64,000 nt of DNA. Source: Dietzia timorensis. GTDB lineage: Bacteria > Actinomycetota > Actinomycetes > Mycobacteriales > Mycobacteriaceae. Positions 13,631 to 24,139 of the stretch are shown piece after piece (within the stretch, counting starts at the first letter, position 1; the number at the start of each line of letters is the position of its first letter). The notes beneath the pieces are model-generated. The model searched no databases and was not told the origin of the DNA. It was given only the letters and a program-made list of their open reading frames with translations. The position numbers and the translations under genes are program-made. Location of the stretch: NCBI RefSeq assembly GCF_001659785.1, contig NZ_CP015961.1, positions 1,612,001 to 1,676,000 of the forward strand, given 5' to 3'.

Positions 13631-14578
13631 ATGAGCACCTCCGACGTCATTGCCGACTATTTGAACCACCTCGCCGTTGAAAAAGGTGCGGCTACGCATA
13701 CTCTCGCCGCGTATCGTCGCGATCTCGCCCGATACCAGGAGTACTTGGACTCGGTGGGGGTCGAGGAGCTTCGGTCGGTCGACAGCGGTCATGTCGAGGA
13801 ATTTCGCGGAAGGCTTGGCCGAGGCGATAGGGAAGCGGGGACCAAGCCGTTGGCAGCGAGCTCGGTCTCGCGGACGATGTCGGCGGTGCGCGGCCTGCAC
13901 AAGTTCGCGGCGAAAGACGGGACGGTGACGGACAACGTCGCCGCCGCGGTCGCGCTGCCGAGTTCGGGGCAGAGGCTGCCGAAGGCGCTGTCGGTCGCCG
14001 AGGTGTTCGCGCTGATCGAGGCGGCCGGGGACACCGAGGTCGATACCGACCCCGGGCGCATCCGTAACCGGGCGATGGTCGAGTTGCTGTATTCGAGCGG
14101 GCTGCGGGCGAGCGAGCTTATCGATCTCGATCTCGACGACGTGGGGGCGGTGGTGCGTGCCGAGCCCGGCGAGTTCGCAGCGATGAGGGTGACCGGCAAG
14201 GGGTCGAAGGAGCGCTTCGTTCCGGTTGGCGGTCCGGCTCGCGAGGCGCTCGGCGCCTATCTCGTGCGTGCCCGTCCGGCGCTCAACACGGCGGGAAAAC
14301 CCGCGCTCTTCCTCAATAAGCGCGGTGACCGAGTGAGTCGGCAGACGCTGTGGCAGTTGGTCGGTGACTCGGCACGGCGGGCCGGTATCGAGACCGAGGT
14401 ATCGCCTCATACGCTGAGACACTCGTTCGCAACGCACCTCCTCGAAGGCGGCGCAGATATCCGCGTGGTGCAGGAGCTGCTCGGACATGCGTCCGTGTCC
14501 ACGACACAGATCTATACGAAGGTCACGATCGAGACGCTGAGGGAAGTCTGGGCCGAATCCCATCCGCGCGCGAAGTAG
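13631..14578 (+). CDS. xerD: Tyrosine recombinase XerD
   Basis: 315 aa. N-terminal SAM-like core-binding domain (residues about 5-100), then the catalytic domain. Catalytic set visible: Arg in SSGLRASEL, Lys in TGKGSKERFVPV, HTLRHSFATHLL (H-xx-R), His in LLGHASVSTTQIY and the Tyr nucleophile of TQIYT. Resolves chromosome dimers at dif with XerC. GGGAGGGAGG lies just before the ATG. Located between the Nudix gene and parA, as in mycobacteria. Confidence 0.95.
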   Translation: MSTSDVIADYLNHLAVEKGAATHTLAAYRRDLARYQEYLDSVGVEELRSVDSGHVEEFRGRLGRGDREAGTKPLAASSVSRTMSAVRGLHKFAAKDGTVTDNVAAAVALPSSGQRLPKALSVAEVFALIEAAGDTEVDTDPGRIRNRAMVELLYSSGLRASELIDLDLDDVGAVVRAEPGEFAAMRVTGKGSKERFVPVGGPAREALGAYLVRARPALNTAGKPALFLNKRGDRVSRQTLWQLVGDSARRAGIETEVSPHTLRHSFATHLLEGGADIRVVQELLGHASVSTTQIYTKVTIETLREVWAESHPRAK

Positions 14579-14641
14579 TCAGGCGGTAGGGTTGTTGAGA
14601 ATGTGCCAGGGGCACTGGAACTGCCAAAGGAGGAGCGGCGA

Positions 14642-15538
14642 ATGGCGAGCGAGGCACGGCCAATGGACCCGGCTCTGTTTTCGCGAGCAGAGCTACTCGG
14701 CAGCGAAAGCGATGCAGCCGGGGACGGATTCGAGGCTATTCCCGAACCGCAGCCGCTGAGCTCCCATGGTCCTGCCGTGACGGTGGCCGTCTGTAACCAG
14801 AAGGGCGGCGTCGGCAAGACGACCAGCACGATCAACCTCGCCGCGGCGCTCGCCGAATACGGCCGCCGGGTGCTCGTGGTCGACCTGGACCCGCAGGGTG
14901 CGCTGTCCGCCGGGCTCGGGGTGCCGCACCACGAGCTCGACCTCACGGTATACAACCTGCTCATCGATTCGTCGGTGGCTACGGACGAGGTCCTCGTGCG
15001 CACTCGGGTCGACGGTGTCGACCTGATTCCGGCGAACATCGACCTGTCGGCGGCCGAGATCCAGTTGGTTAACGAGGTGGGACGCGAGCAGGCGCTCAAT
15101 CGCGCGCTCTATCCCATCGCCGATCGCTATGACTTCATCCTCATCGACTGCCAGCCATCGCTCGGGCTCCTCACCGTCAACGCGCTGACCTGCTCGGACA
15201 ACGTGGTCATCCCGATGGAATGCGAATACTTCGCGCTCCGCGGCCTCGCTTTGCTCACCGACACGATCGACAAGGTCCGCGACCGGCTCAATCCACGACT
15301 ACACCTCGGCGGAATCCTGATCACGATGTTCGACCGCCGCACGATCCACGCGCGCGATGTTCTTTCCCGCGTTGTCGAGGTCTTCGGTGACCGAGTCTTC
15401 GATACCGTGATCACCCGGACCGTGCGCTTCCCCGAGACGACCGTCGCCGGGGAGCCGATCACCTCGTGGGCGCCGAAATCCGCCGGCGCCCAGGCCTACC
15501 GCGCGCTCGCCCGTGAAATCATCGCCCGGGGACGCTGA
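14642..15538 (+). CDS. parA: ParA-family (Soj/MinD-like) ATPase
   Basis: 298 aa. Deviant Walker A CNQKGGVGKTTST (residues about 46-58), switch I VVDLDPQGALSAGLG, and Walker B DFILIDCQPSLG. A 40-residue acidic disordered lead precedes the ATPase. Start ATG 14642 is set by AAAGGAGG 7 bases upstream. The gene directly precedes scpA-scpB, as Rv1708 does, and is a second ParA distinct from the origin-proximal parAB pair. Probably linked to SMC-ScpAB chromosome organisation; the exact role is unknown. Confidence 0.93.
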   Translation: MASEARPMDPALFSRAELLGSESDAAGDGFEAIPEPQPLSSHGPAVTVAVCNQKGGVGKTTSTINLAAALAEYGRRVLVVDLDPQGALSAGLGVPHHELDLTVYNLLIDSSVATDEVLVRTRVDGVDLIPANIDLSAAEIQLVNEVGREQALNRALYPIADRYDFILIDCQPSLGLLTVNALTCSDNVVIPMECEYFALRGLALLTDTIDKVRDRLNPRLHLGGILITMFDRRTIHARDVLSRVVEVFGDRVFDTVITRTVRFPETTVAGEPITSWAPKSAGAQAYRALAREIIARGR

Positions 15539-16454
15539 GGCCGCCGAGCTCGCGGCCGAAGCGGCCGAGACGCTCGCCGAACACGCGGGCATCGGCGTCG
15601 AAGCGGGCTCCGCGCCGCAAGAAGGCTCAGAGGACGGGCACGTCGGGAATGCCGAGTCCGTCGCCGCGGATGACGGCGCCTTCAGCGTCCACCTAAGAAA
15701 TTTCACCGGCCCCTTCGATCTGCTCCTCCAACTAATTGACTCCAAGCGCCTCGACGTGACAGAGGTCGCGTTGCACGAGGTCACCGACGAATTCGTGGCT
15801 TATACCCGCGACCTCGGGGCGGAAGCAGGCCTCGAGCAGGTCACGGAATTCCTCGTCGTCGCGGCGACGTTGCTGGATCTCAAGGCCGCGCGGTTGATCC
15901 CGCACGGGGAGGTCGAGGACCCGGAAGACCTTGCCTTGTTGCAGGCGCGCGACCTGCTGTTCGCTCGGTTGCTGCAGTTTCGTGCGTTCGCGCGCGTGGC
16001 GGACATGTTCACCGAGCTCGAACGCGCGGCCATGCTCGGCTACCCGCGCGCAGTCGGACCGGAGGAAAGGTTTATCGGGTTGCTCCCGGAGGTCGAGATC
16101 GGGCTCACCCCGGAAGGATTCGCCGAGCTTGCGGCGGTGGCCATGAGACCTCGCCCTGTCGACGAGGTGGGGATCGGACACATCCACGCGCCTGCGGTAT
16201 CGGTTCCTGAGCAGGCGGGGAAGATGCTGGCGATGTTCCGGTTGCGCGGGAAGAACGAGCCGTTCGGTTTCGCCGAGCTCGTCGCCGACTGCGGGGAATC
16301 GCTCGAGATCGTCGCGAGGTTCCTCGGATTGCTCGAACTGTACCGCGCCAGGGCGGTGGCCCTGTTTCAGGACGATCCTGACGACGATCTCATCGTGACC
16401 TGGACCGGTGAAGATGCAGAAGACGTGATCAAAGGGAGCGACGAATGGAACTGA
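15513..16454 (+). CDS. scpA: Segregation and condensation protein A
   Basis: 313 aa. Kleisin subunit of the SMC-ScpAB condensin. FTGPFDLLLQLIDSKRLDV and the following TEVALHEVTDEF are the conserved N-terminal SMC-neck-binding part (about residues 65-95). The C-terminal winged helix is VTWTGEDAEDV-adjacent. The GTG start at 15513 overlaps parA by 26 bases and has no clear ribosome site, so coupling or a later start is possible; the first 60 residues are a low-complexity Ala/Glu lead. Confidence 0.9.
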   Translation: MKSSPGDAEAAELAAEAAETLAEHAGIGVEAGSAPQEGSEDGHVGNAESVAADDGAFSVHLRNFTGPFDLLLQLIDSKRLDVTEVALHEVTDEFVAYTRDLGAEAGLEQVTEFLVVAATLLDLKAARLIPHGEVEDPEDLALLQARDLLFARLLQFRAFARVADMFTELERAAMLGYPRAVGPEERFIGLLPEVEIGLTPEGFAELAAVAMRPRPVDEVGIGHIHAPAVSVPEQAGKMLAMFRLRGKNEPFGFAELVADCGESLEIVARFLGLLELYRARAVALFQDDPDDDLIVTWTGEDAEDVIKGSDEWN

Positions 16455-17092
16455 ACGACGAACCGGACGACATCGAGGAGCAGCGTCCGGACCTTCGCGC
16501 GGTACTCGAGGCGCTGTTGCTCGTCGTCGACATCCCGGCCACCGAATCGCAACTCGCACAGGCGGCGAACGTCGCGGCCCCCGAGGTCTCGGAGGTACTG
16601 CGGGAGTGGCAGAGCGAGCTCGACGACGCCGGCTCCGGAATGGATCTACGCTCGACGGCCGAGGGATGGAGGCTGTACACCCGCCGCGAATTCGCTCCGT
16701 ACGTCGAGCGGCTGCTCCTCGATGGCACGCGTTCGAAGCTATCGCGCGCCGCGTTGGAAACACTCGCGGTGATCGCCTACCGCCAACCCGTCACGCGGGC
16801 GCGGGTGTCCGCCGTCCGTGGGGTCAACGTTGACGGCGTCGTGCGCACACTCGCGGCCAGAGGGCTTATCGTGGAGGCAGGCAACGACCCCGACACCGGT
16901 GGGCTCCTCTACCGCACCACCGAATTGTTTCTTGATCGAATGGGCCTGTCGGGCATCGAAGAGCTTCCCGACATCGCCCCACTGCTCCCGGATATCGATG
17001 TCGTCGACGAAATGTCGGACGATCCGGACGAAGACCCACGCTCTCCGCTTTCTCGTAAGCAGCGCGGCACCGTAGACTCGGAAGATGCGTAA
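16445..17092 (+). CDS. scpB: Segregation and condensation protein B
   Basis: 215 aa. Two winged-helix domains typical of ScpB: RAVLEALLLVVDIPATESQL at residues 20-39, and AALETLAVIAYRQPVTRARV at about 101-120. The second is the family signature. The ATG overlaps the scpA stop by 10 bases, so the two are translationally coupled and made in fixed ratio. The C-terminal 40 residues are acidic. Confidence 0.94.
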   Translation: MELNDEPDDIEEQRPDLRAVLEALLLVVDIPATESQLAQAANVAAPEVSEVLREWQSELDDAGSGMDLRSTAEGWRLYTRREFAPYVERLLLDGTRSKLSRAALETLAVIAYRQPVTRARVSAVRGVNVDGVVRTLAARGLIVEAGNDPDTGGLLYRTTELFLDRMGLSGIEELPDIAPLLPDIDVVDEMSDDPDEDPRSPLSRKQRGTVDSEDA

Positions 17093-17122
17093 TTCCGACC
17101 AGATACAGGACTGATACAGACG

Positions 17123-17926
17123 ATGACAGATCCCGCTAGCCGAGACGGCACACCGGAAGATTCACCACAGGAGCAGAAGCAGGCTCCTTCGCGTGAGCCC
17201 GTCCGTCTCCAGAAAGTACTCGCACAGGCCGGAGTCGCCTCCCGTCGTGCTTCCGAAGAGCTCATCGCGCAGGGGCGTGTGGAGGTCGACGGCAAGATCA
17301 TCACCGAGCAGGGCGTACGGGTCGACCCGCTTTCCTCGGTGATCCGGGTCGACGGCACACGCATCGTGCTCGACGACACGCTCGTATACCTCGCGCTGAA
17401 CAAGCCCAAAGGCATGCACTCGACGATGAGCGACGAGTTCGGTCGTCCCTGCATCGGCGATCTGGTTGCCTCCCGAGTCGATTCGGGCCAGCGGCTGTTC
17501 CACGTCGGGCGCCTCGACGCCGAGACCGAGGGGCTCATCCTCGTAACCAATGACGGCGAGCTGGCGCATCGACTCATGCACCCCTCGTACGAGATCCACA
17601 AGACCTACATCGCACACGTCAACGGCGTCGTGAGCAAGGGGTTGGGAAAGAAGCTGCGCGCAGGCGTCGAACTCGACGACGGCCCTGCATCGGTGGACTC
17701 GTTCTCCGTGCTCGACATTCACGACGGCCACTCGCTGGTCAAGGTTGTGATCCACGAGGGCCGGAAACACATCGTCCGCCGACTCCTTGCGGAGGTTGGG
17801 CACCCGGTGGAGGCGCTCGTCCGCACGAAGCTCGGTGGTGTCCATCTCGGCGACCAACGCCCGCGCAGCCTGCGCAAGCTCAATCGCAACGAAATCTCCG
17901 ATCTGTACACGGCGGTGGACCTCTGA
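17123..17926 (+). CDS. rluB: 23S rRNA pseudouridine synthase, RluB/RsuA family
   Basis: 267 aa. N-terminal S4 domain (VRLQKVLAQAGVASRRASEE) then the pseudouridine synthase core with the catalytic Asp motif GRLDAETEGLILVTNDGEL. In RluB this modifies U2605 of 23S rRNA. The first 25 residues are a disordered Gln/Ser/Pro lead. Its last base is the first base of cmk, so the pair overlaps by one base. Confidence 0.93.
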   Translation: MTDPASRDGTPEDSPQEQKQAPSREPVRLQKVLAQAGVASRRASEELIAQGRVEVDGKIITEQGVRVDPLSSVIRVDGTRIVLDDTLVYLALNKPKGMHSTMSDEFGRPCIGDLVASRVDSGQRLFHVGRLDAETEGLILVTNDGELAHRLMHPSYEIHKTYIAHVNGVVSKGLGKKLRAGVELDDGPASVDSFSVLDIHDGHSLVKVVIHEGRKHIVRRLLAEVGHPVEALVRTKLGGVHLGDQRPRSLRKLNRNEISDLYTAVDL

Positions 17927-18618
17927 TGCCGACGCAGTCACAGAACGTACGGGTCGCCATCGACGGCCCCGCGGGCACCGGTAAGTCGACGCTCGCCAGG
18001 AAGCTCGCCGGCCGCATCGGCGCTGCCTATCTCGACACCGGCGCGATGTACCGTGCCGCGACACTCAAGGTGCTCGAAAGTGGCGTAGACCCGGAGAACA
18101 CCGCAGCCGTGGTGGCTGCAACCAAGGACCTGGATCTGGAGATCGGCTCGGATCCGAGCACGTCCGTCGTCATACTCGACGGAAACGACGTGTCCGAAGA
18201 TATCCGGACCTCTCGGGTTACGGCGTCGGTTTCCGCGGTGTCAGCTATCCGCGAGGTGCGAGAGAACCTTGTCGCGCTGCAGCAGAGGCTCGCGTGGAGC
18301 GGGGACCGTTCGGTCGTGCTCGAGGGGCGCGATATCGGCACCGTCGTGTTGCCGGACGCAGAGGTCAAGGTGTTTCTCACCGCGAGCCCCGAGGTGCGCG
18401 CACGGCGCCGGACCGAACAGGACACCGCCGCCGGTCGGCCCGCGGACTACGACGAAATCCTCGCGGCGGTCGTCGCGCGCGACGAAAAAGACTCCAGCCG
18501 CGCCGAATCGCCGCTGCGCGCCGCCGATGGCGCGGTGGTGGTCGATACCTCGGAGCTGAGCATTGACGACGTACTCGAGCGTCTGGCGGACCTGGTAAAG
18601 AAGGCACAAGGGAAGTGA
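17926..18618 (+). CDS. cmk: Cytidylate kinase
   Basis: 230 aa. Phosphorylates CMP/dCMP. P-loop [18 protein letters not shown] (residues about 8-25), [11 protein letters not shown], and [20 protein letters not shown] are all family signatures. Sits between rluB and der with overlaps on both sides, the same three-gene order as Rv1711-Rv1713. Confidence 0.96.
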   Translation: MPTQSQNVRVAIDGPAGTGKSTLARKLAGRIGAAYLDTGAMYRAATLKVLESGVDPENTAAVVAATKDLDLEIGSDPSTSVVILDGNDVSEDIRTSRVTASVSAVSAIREVRENLVALQQRLAWSGDRSVVLEGRDIGTVVLPDAEVKVFLTASPEVRARRRTEQDTAAGRPADYDEILAAVVARDEKDSSRAESPLRAADGAVVVDTSELSIDDVLERLADLVKKAQGK

Positions 18619-18620
18619 CT

Positions 18621-20111
18621 ATGAGTGACAACGAAGGCGGCGACGTCTCCGCCGAGGACATTTTCCCGGTTGCGAACTCGGGCGACGATGTCGTCTACGA
18701 GGACGGCGACGATTGGGCCGATGACACCGACTGGGACGCCGTCGCGGCCGAATATGCCGACGACCTCGGCGACGAGTTCGACGAGGCCGAGGTGCTGCCG
18801 ACCGTCGCGATAGTCGGACGCCCGAACGTGGGTAAGTCGACTCTGGTGAACCGCATTATCGGGCGCCGCGAAGCAGTGGTCGAGGACGTGCCGGGCGTGA
18901 CCCGTGACCGCATCTCCTACGAGGGGCTGTGGAATGGGCGCCGATTCATGGTGCAGGACACAGGCGGCTGGGAGCAGGACGCGAAGGGGCTTCACCGTTC
19001 CATCGCACAGCAGGCCGAGATCGCGATGAATACCGCCGACGTCATCGTCCTCGTGGGTGACGGAACCGTCGGGATCACTTCCGGCGACGAGACGGTCGCC
19101 AAGACCCTGCGCCGCTCGGCGACGCCGGTGATTCTCGCGGTGAACAAGGTCGACTCGGAGAAGGCCGAACTCGAGGCCGCGGAGTTCTGGGGCCTTGGCC
19201 TCGACGAGCCGTTTGCGCTATCCGCCGCGCACGGCCGCGGCACGGGTGATCTGCTCGACAAGATCGTCGCGACGCTTCCGGACCGCGCCAAGGCCGCCGA
19301 TACCGCAGAGGGCACGCCGCGCCGCGTGGCGCTTGTGGGAAAGCCCAACGTCGGTAAATCGAGTCTGCTCAACAAGCTGGTCGGGGAGGAGCGGTCTGTG
19401 GTCGACAACGTCGCCGGCACGACCGTCGATCCGGTCGACTCGCTTGTCGAGCTGGGCGGCAAGGTGTGGCGTTTCGTCGATACCGCCGGCCTGCGGCGAA
19501 AGGTCAACCAGGCCTTCGGGCACGAGTACTACGCCTCGCTGCGTACCAAGGGCGCGATTGAGGCGGCCGAAATCGTGATCCTCATGCTCGACGCTTCCGA
19601 ACCTGTGACCGAGCAGGACCTGCGAGTGATCTCCATGGCCGCTGACGCCGGCCGGGCCGTGGTCATCGCGTTCAATAAGTGGGACCTCGTCGACGAGGAC
19701 CGCCGCTACATGCTCGACAAGGAAATCGACCGTGAGATGAGCAAGATCCTCACGTGGGCGCATCGCGTGAACATCTCGGCGCAGACCGGGCGCGCGGTGC
19801 AGAAGCTCGTGCCCGCGATGGAGACCTCGCTCGATTCGTGGGACAAGCGCATCCCGACGGGTGTGCTCAATTCATGGCTCAAGGACGTTATCGCGGCGAC
19901 CCCTCCGCCAATGCGGGGCGGGCGGCTGCCTCGAATCCGATTTGCGACGCAGGCGACAACGCGTCCGCCGACGTTCGTGCTGTTCTCCTCGGGCTTTATC
20001 GAGGCGGGCTACCGGCGATTCCTCGAGCGCAAGCTCCGCGAAACCTTCGGCTTCGACGGTTCGCCCGTGCGTATCAATGTGCGCGTGAAGGAACGCCGCC
20101 AGCGAAAGTAG
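18621..20111 (+). CDS. der: GTPase Der (EngA), ribosome assembly
   Basis: 496 aa. Two tandem G domains: [17 protein letters not shown] (about 68-84) with DTGGW, and [17 protein letters not shown] (about 240-256) with DTAGL; NKVD and NKWD specificity motifs follow. The C-terminal KH-like domain ends in KERRQRK. The acidic 60-residue lead is usual in actinobacteria. ATG 18621 is preferred over GTG 18615 because AAGGGAAG at 18608-18615 is correctly spaced for it. Confidence 0.96.
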   Translation: MSDNEGGDVSAEDIFPVANSGDDVVYEDGDDWADDTDWDAVAAEYADDLGDEFDEAEVLPTVAIVGRPNVGKSTLVNRIIGRREAVVEDVPGVTRDRISYEGLWNGRRFMVQDTGGWEQDAKGLHRSIAQQAEIAMNTADVIVLVGDGTVGITSGDETVAKTLRRSATPVILAVNKVDSEKAELEAAEFWGLGLDEPFALSAAHGRGTGDLLDKIVATLPDRAKAADTAEGTPRRVALVGKPNVGKSSLLNKLVGEERSVVDNVAGTTVDPVDSLVELGGKVWRFVDTAGLRRKVNQAFGHEYYASLRTKGAIEAAEIVILMLDASEPVTEQDLRVISMAADAGRAVVIAFNKWDLVDEDRRYMLDKEIDREMSKILTWAHRVNISAQTGRAVQKLVPAMETSLDSWDKRIPTGVLNSWLKDVIAATPPPMRGGRLPRIRFATQATTRPPTFVLFSSGFIEAGYRRFLERKLRETFGFDGSPVRINVRVKERRQRK

Positions 20112-20126
20112 ATGCGCACGTCTCCC

Positions 20127-20165
20127 AAGTGGCCGGCCGCCCTACGGTGGCCGGCCACTTTTACT
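20127..20165. terminator. Bidirectional terminator between der and the siderophore NRPS
   Basis: AAGTGGCCGGCC (20127-20138) and GGCCGGCCACTT (20149-20160) form a perfect 12-bp stem, followed by TTTACT on the plus strand. It lies between the convergent stops of der and the NRPS, which ends at 20161, and could serve both strands. Confidence 0.8.
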
Positions 20166-23100
20166 CCGCGAGGACCTTCGCGAGCCGTTCGAGAGAAGCC
20201 GGCGCGACGAGCCCCGGGTGGGTCACCGGCAGTTCGGTCACGTCCATGTCGGATACAAACGGCTCCCAGGTGGCCTCGTTCATCGCCTCCGGGTTGAGCC
20301 CAGCCTTGAAGAAGCGCACTTCGCCGTCATACTGCCTGGTGTCGTGATCCTTCATTATTCGGGCGTTGTGGCCGACCATATCGATGACGGCGGAGAGCGC
20401 CGATTCCGGGAGTGAGCCGAATGCTCCGCCCCGTGCCCGGATTGCGTCGAGCACGATGTCCCGGGTGAGCTCGCCATCGGCGCCCGTGGTGACATCGCTT
20501 CGGTCCACCCCTGCCATGGTGAGCATGCCCTCCAGTTGCTCTACTTCTGTAGGGTTCGGCAGGTCCTTCCAGAGTTCTGCCGGGTATGCGTCGAGCAGGA
20601 CGAGCTTACGGATATCGACCGCGCGGGCACGTAACGCTACGGCGGTTTCCTGCGCGAGCACCCCGCCGACCGACCAGCCGACGAGGTCGACCTGCGTCGG
20701 GCGCGAATCGGCAGGAAGCGAATCGAGCAGGGCGAAGAAATCCTCGCTCGCACGGCGGGCTCCGTCGGCGATCGAGGCCACCGCGTCGGCGCTACGGGCA
20801 ATGCCCGGCGACTGCACTGCGTATACGCCGCGTCCCGGTTCGAGGTGAGAGACGACCCCGGCGTAGGACCAGCCGAGTCCGCCGGCGGGGTGGAAGCACA
20901 GCACCGGTATGCCGTGTTCGTGGTGTCGCAGCGGGAACCACGGCGAAAGGGCCTGCGATTCCTCTCCGTCCCCGGAAATGACGTCGGCCAGCCGCCGTAC
21001 CGTTTTCGCCCCGAAGATGTCGGCTATGCTCACCGATTCGGTGAGTGCTTCGCTGAGCGCCGTGGCGAGCCGAACCGCGACGAGCGAATTGCCGCCGAGG
21101 TCGAAGAAGTTGGCGGTGACGGAGACGTCGTCGAGCCCGAGTTCGTCGGCGAAATGCCGCGCGATGAGCTCTTCGCGCGAATCCGCGGGGCCCACGTGGT
21201 CTCCGAACTCCGCAGGCGCGGGCAACGCGCGCTGGTCGAGCTTGCCATTGATCGTCATGGGCAGTTCGTCGAGGCTCACCACGAGCGGAACCATGTAGTC
21301 GGGCAGCTTCGACGCGGCGTACGCCTTCACCTCTCCGGCGGCAGGAGCGTCCGAAGGCGATCCCGCTGGAACGAAGTATGCAACGAGCGTCAGCTGCCCC
21401 CCGAGCGTGCGGGCGACGACTGCGCACACACCCACTTTTTCGTGCTCGCCGATAACGGCCTCGATCTCGCCGAGCTCGAGACGCTGCCCGCGCAACTTCA
21501 CCTGAGAATCGTTTCGCCCGTGGTACAGGAGTTGACCGTCTGGCCGCCACGATGCGATATCGCCGGTCGCATACATGCGGTGCGTTCCACCGGAGGTCTT
21601 GCCGGCGAACGGATCCGGAATGAATCGCTCGTCGGTGAGCTCGGGCTGCCCCAGGTATCCGCGGGCAAGCTGCACCCCGGCGAGGAAGAGTTGCCCCGGG
21701 GCGCCCACGGGCAGCGGGCGCAACTCGTCATCGAGCACGTAGCAGCGGGTATTCCACACGGGGGCGCCGATCGGGATAGTCGCCTCGCCTCGGTAGGTGA
21801 ATGCGGTGACATCGATCGAAGCCTCGGTGGGACCGTAGAGATTGTGCAGTGCGACGTCGAGCCCCTTGACGCATGCCTCTGCGATACCGGCGTCGAGTGC
21901 CTCTCCGGAGACGACGACCTGCGAAAGATCAGGCAGTCCGCCCGGGCCGGCGTCGAGAAACACCTTGAGCGCACTGGGAACGAAGTGGCAGAAGGTCGTC
22001 CGCGATGCGCGCAGTTCTTCGGCCATCCGCGCCGGCTCGAGGTGGGCACCGTCGCCCGCGATCGCAAGTCGCAAGCCGTGCGTGAAGGGCAGCAAGAATT
22101 CCCACACCGACACGTCGAACGAGCACGCGGTCTTCTGCATGAGCGTGTCCGCCTCGCCAAGCGAGTAGTAGGAGCACATCCACTCCAGCCGGTTGACGAT
22201 TCCCTCATGGGGGACCGCCACCGCCTTGGGCTCGCCGGTCGAGCCGGACGTAAACAGTATGTAGGCCGTGTCTGCCGGCCGGGGAGTCTCAACAGGTACG
22301 ACGTCGGACGCGCCGATCCCCTCCGTCCGCACGGTGCTCGACGGATGTAGAGAACTTTCGTCGACTCGTATCGTCGAGGAGAAATCGATATCGGAGCCCG
22401 GCCCCGTGACGAGCAGCCGCGGTTTCGCCCGGGCGATCATGCCGTCCAATCGGTTCGGTGGTAGATCCGGGGACAGCGGCGTCCACGCCGCTCCGGCCGC
22501 GACTGTGGCCGCGATGGCGATGCATAGCGCAGGGCCGCGGCGCAGGTGTATCGCGACGACATCGCCTGCGCCGATGCCCACAGCTCCCAGGTTGTCGGCG
22601 AACGCGTCGACTTCCGACCACAATTCGCCCCACGTCAGCTCGCGCCCGTCGTGCCACAGCGCGGGGGCGCCCGACCTTGCCGGCGTTCCGAGGTCTACGT
22701 CGCGGCGGCCGTCGAGGAGCGACTTGGCGGTCGAGTCCGCAGGTACGCGGAGCGGATGCGCGGTGTCGTTGAACCGCTCGAGTACCTGGGTCCTTTCGTC
22801 GGCTCCAAGCAGATCCACCTCCGACCACTTCGCGTGCGGATCTCGTTCGAATGCCGTCGCCATTCGCGAGATGAAGCCGGCCAGGCGTTCGGTGTGCGCC
22901 GTGGCCGAGCGGTGATCGTGGAGGGCCGTGTCGGCCAGGACGTGTAAGTCCATTCCGCCGTCATTCTCGGATTGGAAAATAAACTCCAGGTCGTGCACGG
23001 GCCCGATGGAAATCGTCGTGAGCTCGGCGACCGATTCGCCGAACGTGAAGCGTGTGGTGAAGGGGCGCATATTGAAGCTCGGGCCCGTGAGCTGCCGATC

Positions 23101-24138
23101 GGGGTCGGTGAGCCCGATGTCGCGGCGTAGGTCCTCGGCGCGGTATGCGCCGTGCCGGCGTGCGCCGTCGAAGGTCTCTCCGACGGCGGCGATCGATTCG
23201 GCGACCGTGTGCCGCGGCGGGATGAGGAGCGGGAGTACGTTGACTGCCGGGTCGATGGCGGTCTTCCGCTGGCCGAGGGGGCGGTTCATCAGTGGCAAGC
23301 CGAGTGACACCGGTTCTGCGCCCTCGCTCGCGCCTGCGCCGCTGAGCGCCGCGAAATAGTGCCCCGTGGCGGCTGCGAGCAGAACCGCCTCGTTGGAACC
23401 GGCGGTCTTTGCCGCAGCGCGTAGCCGCGTGCGGGTGTCCTTGGTGATCTGCGCGTGCACGGCGAGTACCGAGGGCTCGTCGGAGTTATCGCGAGCCGTA
23501 CCCAGCGGGCTGAGATCCAACGGAATATCTTGGGAGCTCCAGTACTGACGGTCCGCTTCTCCGATCGTCGGCGCGTCGGATTCTCCCGTCGTCGACTGGT
23601 GGCGGCGGGCGGCTCCGAGGACGTTTGCCGATACCTGGAATGGAGGCTCCGGCCGTTCCTCTTCGCGTACTACAGCTGTGTAGGTTGCGGCAATCCACCG
23701 GATGATCGCGGAAATGGACAGCCCGTCGCCGACGATGTGGTGGAAGCGCGCAAGCCAACCTACTTGCCTGCCGGGAAGATGGACGATGGAGTGGCCGGAC
23801 AGCAGGTCCCCGGATAGATCGCCGGAACAGCGCACCGAAATCTGGCGTGTACACCACTCGATGACGTCGGCGTCCTCCGGCACCCACGTCTCATCGACCT
23901 CGTAGGTGTGCGGACGCGGCGCCATCACCGGTGTCCCGGAGTCGTCGGTGGTGAATACCGATTGCAGCACCTCGATCTGTCCAAGGCACGTCGAGATCGT
24001 CTCCGACAGAAGCTCGATGTCCGGAGGCGTGTCGAAGGTCAGTAGTTCGGCGCACTGGTACGCGCCGGAACCGGGCCGGGCCGCCTGGCCAAACCACACC
24101 GACGCCTGGCCTGGGGTGAGCTCGAGAGGCAGGGGCAT
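20161..24138 (-). CDS. entF: EntF-like siderophore NRPS (C-A-PCP-TE), serine-specific
   Basis: 1325 aa, the size of E. coli EntF (about 1,290). Domain order: condensation (HHIVGDG at 133-139), adenylation (YILFTSGSTGEP near 625; core CSFDVSVWEF near 675), peptidyl carrier (FFDLGGNSLVAVRL near 1015, Ser for phosphopantetheine), thioesterase (VGWSVGGVLAQE near 1153, with LLDAYP and THPG supplying Asp and His). The ten specificity positions, read by alignment to GrsA/EntF, are D-V-W-H-V-S-L-I-D-K. EntF is DVWHFSLVDK for serine, so serine is predicted. The likely job is joining an aryl-acyl group to Ser, oligomerising three units on the TE and releasing a trilactone. Last gene of a four-gene minus-strand unit; starts 2 bases after the fes stop. 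Confidence 0.93.
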   Translation of the reverse strand: MPLPLELTPGQASVWFGQAARPGSGAYQCAELLTFDTPPDIELLSETISTCLGQIEVLQSVFTTDDSGTPVMAPRPHTYEVDETWVPEDADVIEWCTRQISVRCSGDLSGDLLSGHSIVHLPGRQVGWLARFHHIVGDGLSISAIIRWIAATYTAVVREEERPEPPFQVSANVLGAARRHQSTTGESDAPTIGEADRQYWSSQDIPLDLSPLGTARDNSDEPSVLAVHAQITKDTRTRLRAAAKTAGSNEAVLLAAATGHYFAALSGAGASEGAEPVSLGLPLMNRPLGQRKTAIDPAVNVLPLLIPPRHTVAESIAAVGETFDGARRHGAYRAEDLRRDIGLTDPDRQLTGPSFNMRPFTTRFTFGESVAELTTISIGPVHDLEFIFQSENDGGMDLHVLADTALHDHRSATAHTERLAGFISRMATAFERDPHAKWSEVDLLGADERTQVLERFNDTAHPLRVPADSTAKSLLDGRRDVDLGTPARSGAPALWHDGRELTWGELWSEVDAFADNLGAVGIGAGDVVAIHLRRGPALCIAIAATVAAGAAWTPLSPDLPPNRLDGMIARAKPRLLVTGPGSDIDFSSTIRVDESSLHPSSTVRTEGIGASDVVPVETPRPADTAYILFTSGSTGEPKAVAVPHEGIVNRLEWMCSYYSLGEADTLMQKTACSFDVSVWEFLLPFTHGLRLAIAGDGAHLEPARMAEELRASRTTFCHFVPSALKVFLDAGPGGLPDLSQVVVSGEALDAGIAEACVKGLDVALHNLYGPTEASIDVTAFTYRGEATIPIGAPVWNTRCYVLDDELRPLPVGAPGQLFLAGVQLARGYLGQPELTDERFIPDPFAGKTSGGTHRMYATGDIASWRPDGQLLYHGRNDSQVKLRGQRLELGEIEAVIGEHEKVGVCAVVARTLGGQLTLVAYFVPAGSPSDAPAAGEVKAYAASKLPDYMVPLVVSLDELPMTINGKLDQRALPAPAEFGDHVGPADSREELIARHFADELGLDDVSVTANFFDLGGNSLVAVRLATALSEALTESVSIADIFGAKTVRRLADVISGDGEESQALSPWFPLRHHEHGIPVLCFHPAGGLGWSYAGVVSHLEPGRGVYAVQSPGIARSADAVASIADGARRASEDFFALLDSLPADSRPTQVDLVGWSVGGVLAQETAVALRARAVDIRKLVLLDAYPAELWKDLPNPTEVEQLEGMLTMAGVDRSDVTTGADGELTRDIVLDAIRARGGAFGSLPESALSAVIDMVGHNARIMKDHDTRQYDGEVRFFKAGLNPEAMNEATWEPFVSDMDVTELPVTHPGLVAPASLERLAKVLAE

Positions 24139-24139
24139 C

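Noticed and set aside
20845-22350. 501-codon plus-strand frame inside the NRPS gene
   Set aside because: Antisense shadow of the adenylation domain; composition is Arg/Gly/Val-rich with no recognisable motif or ribosome site.
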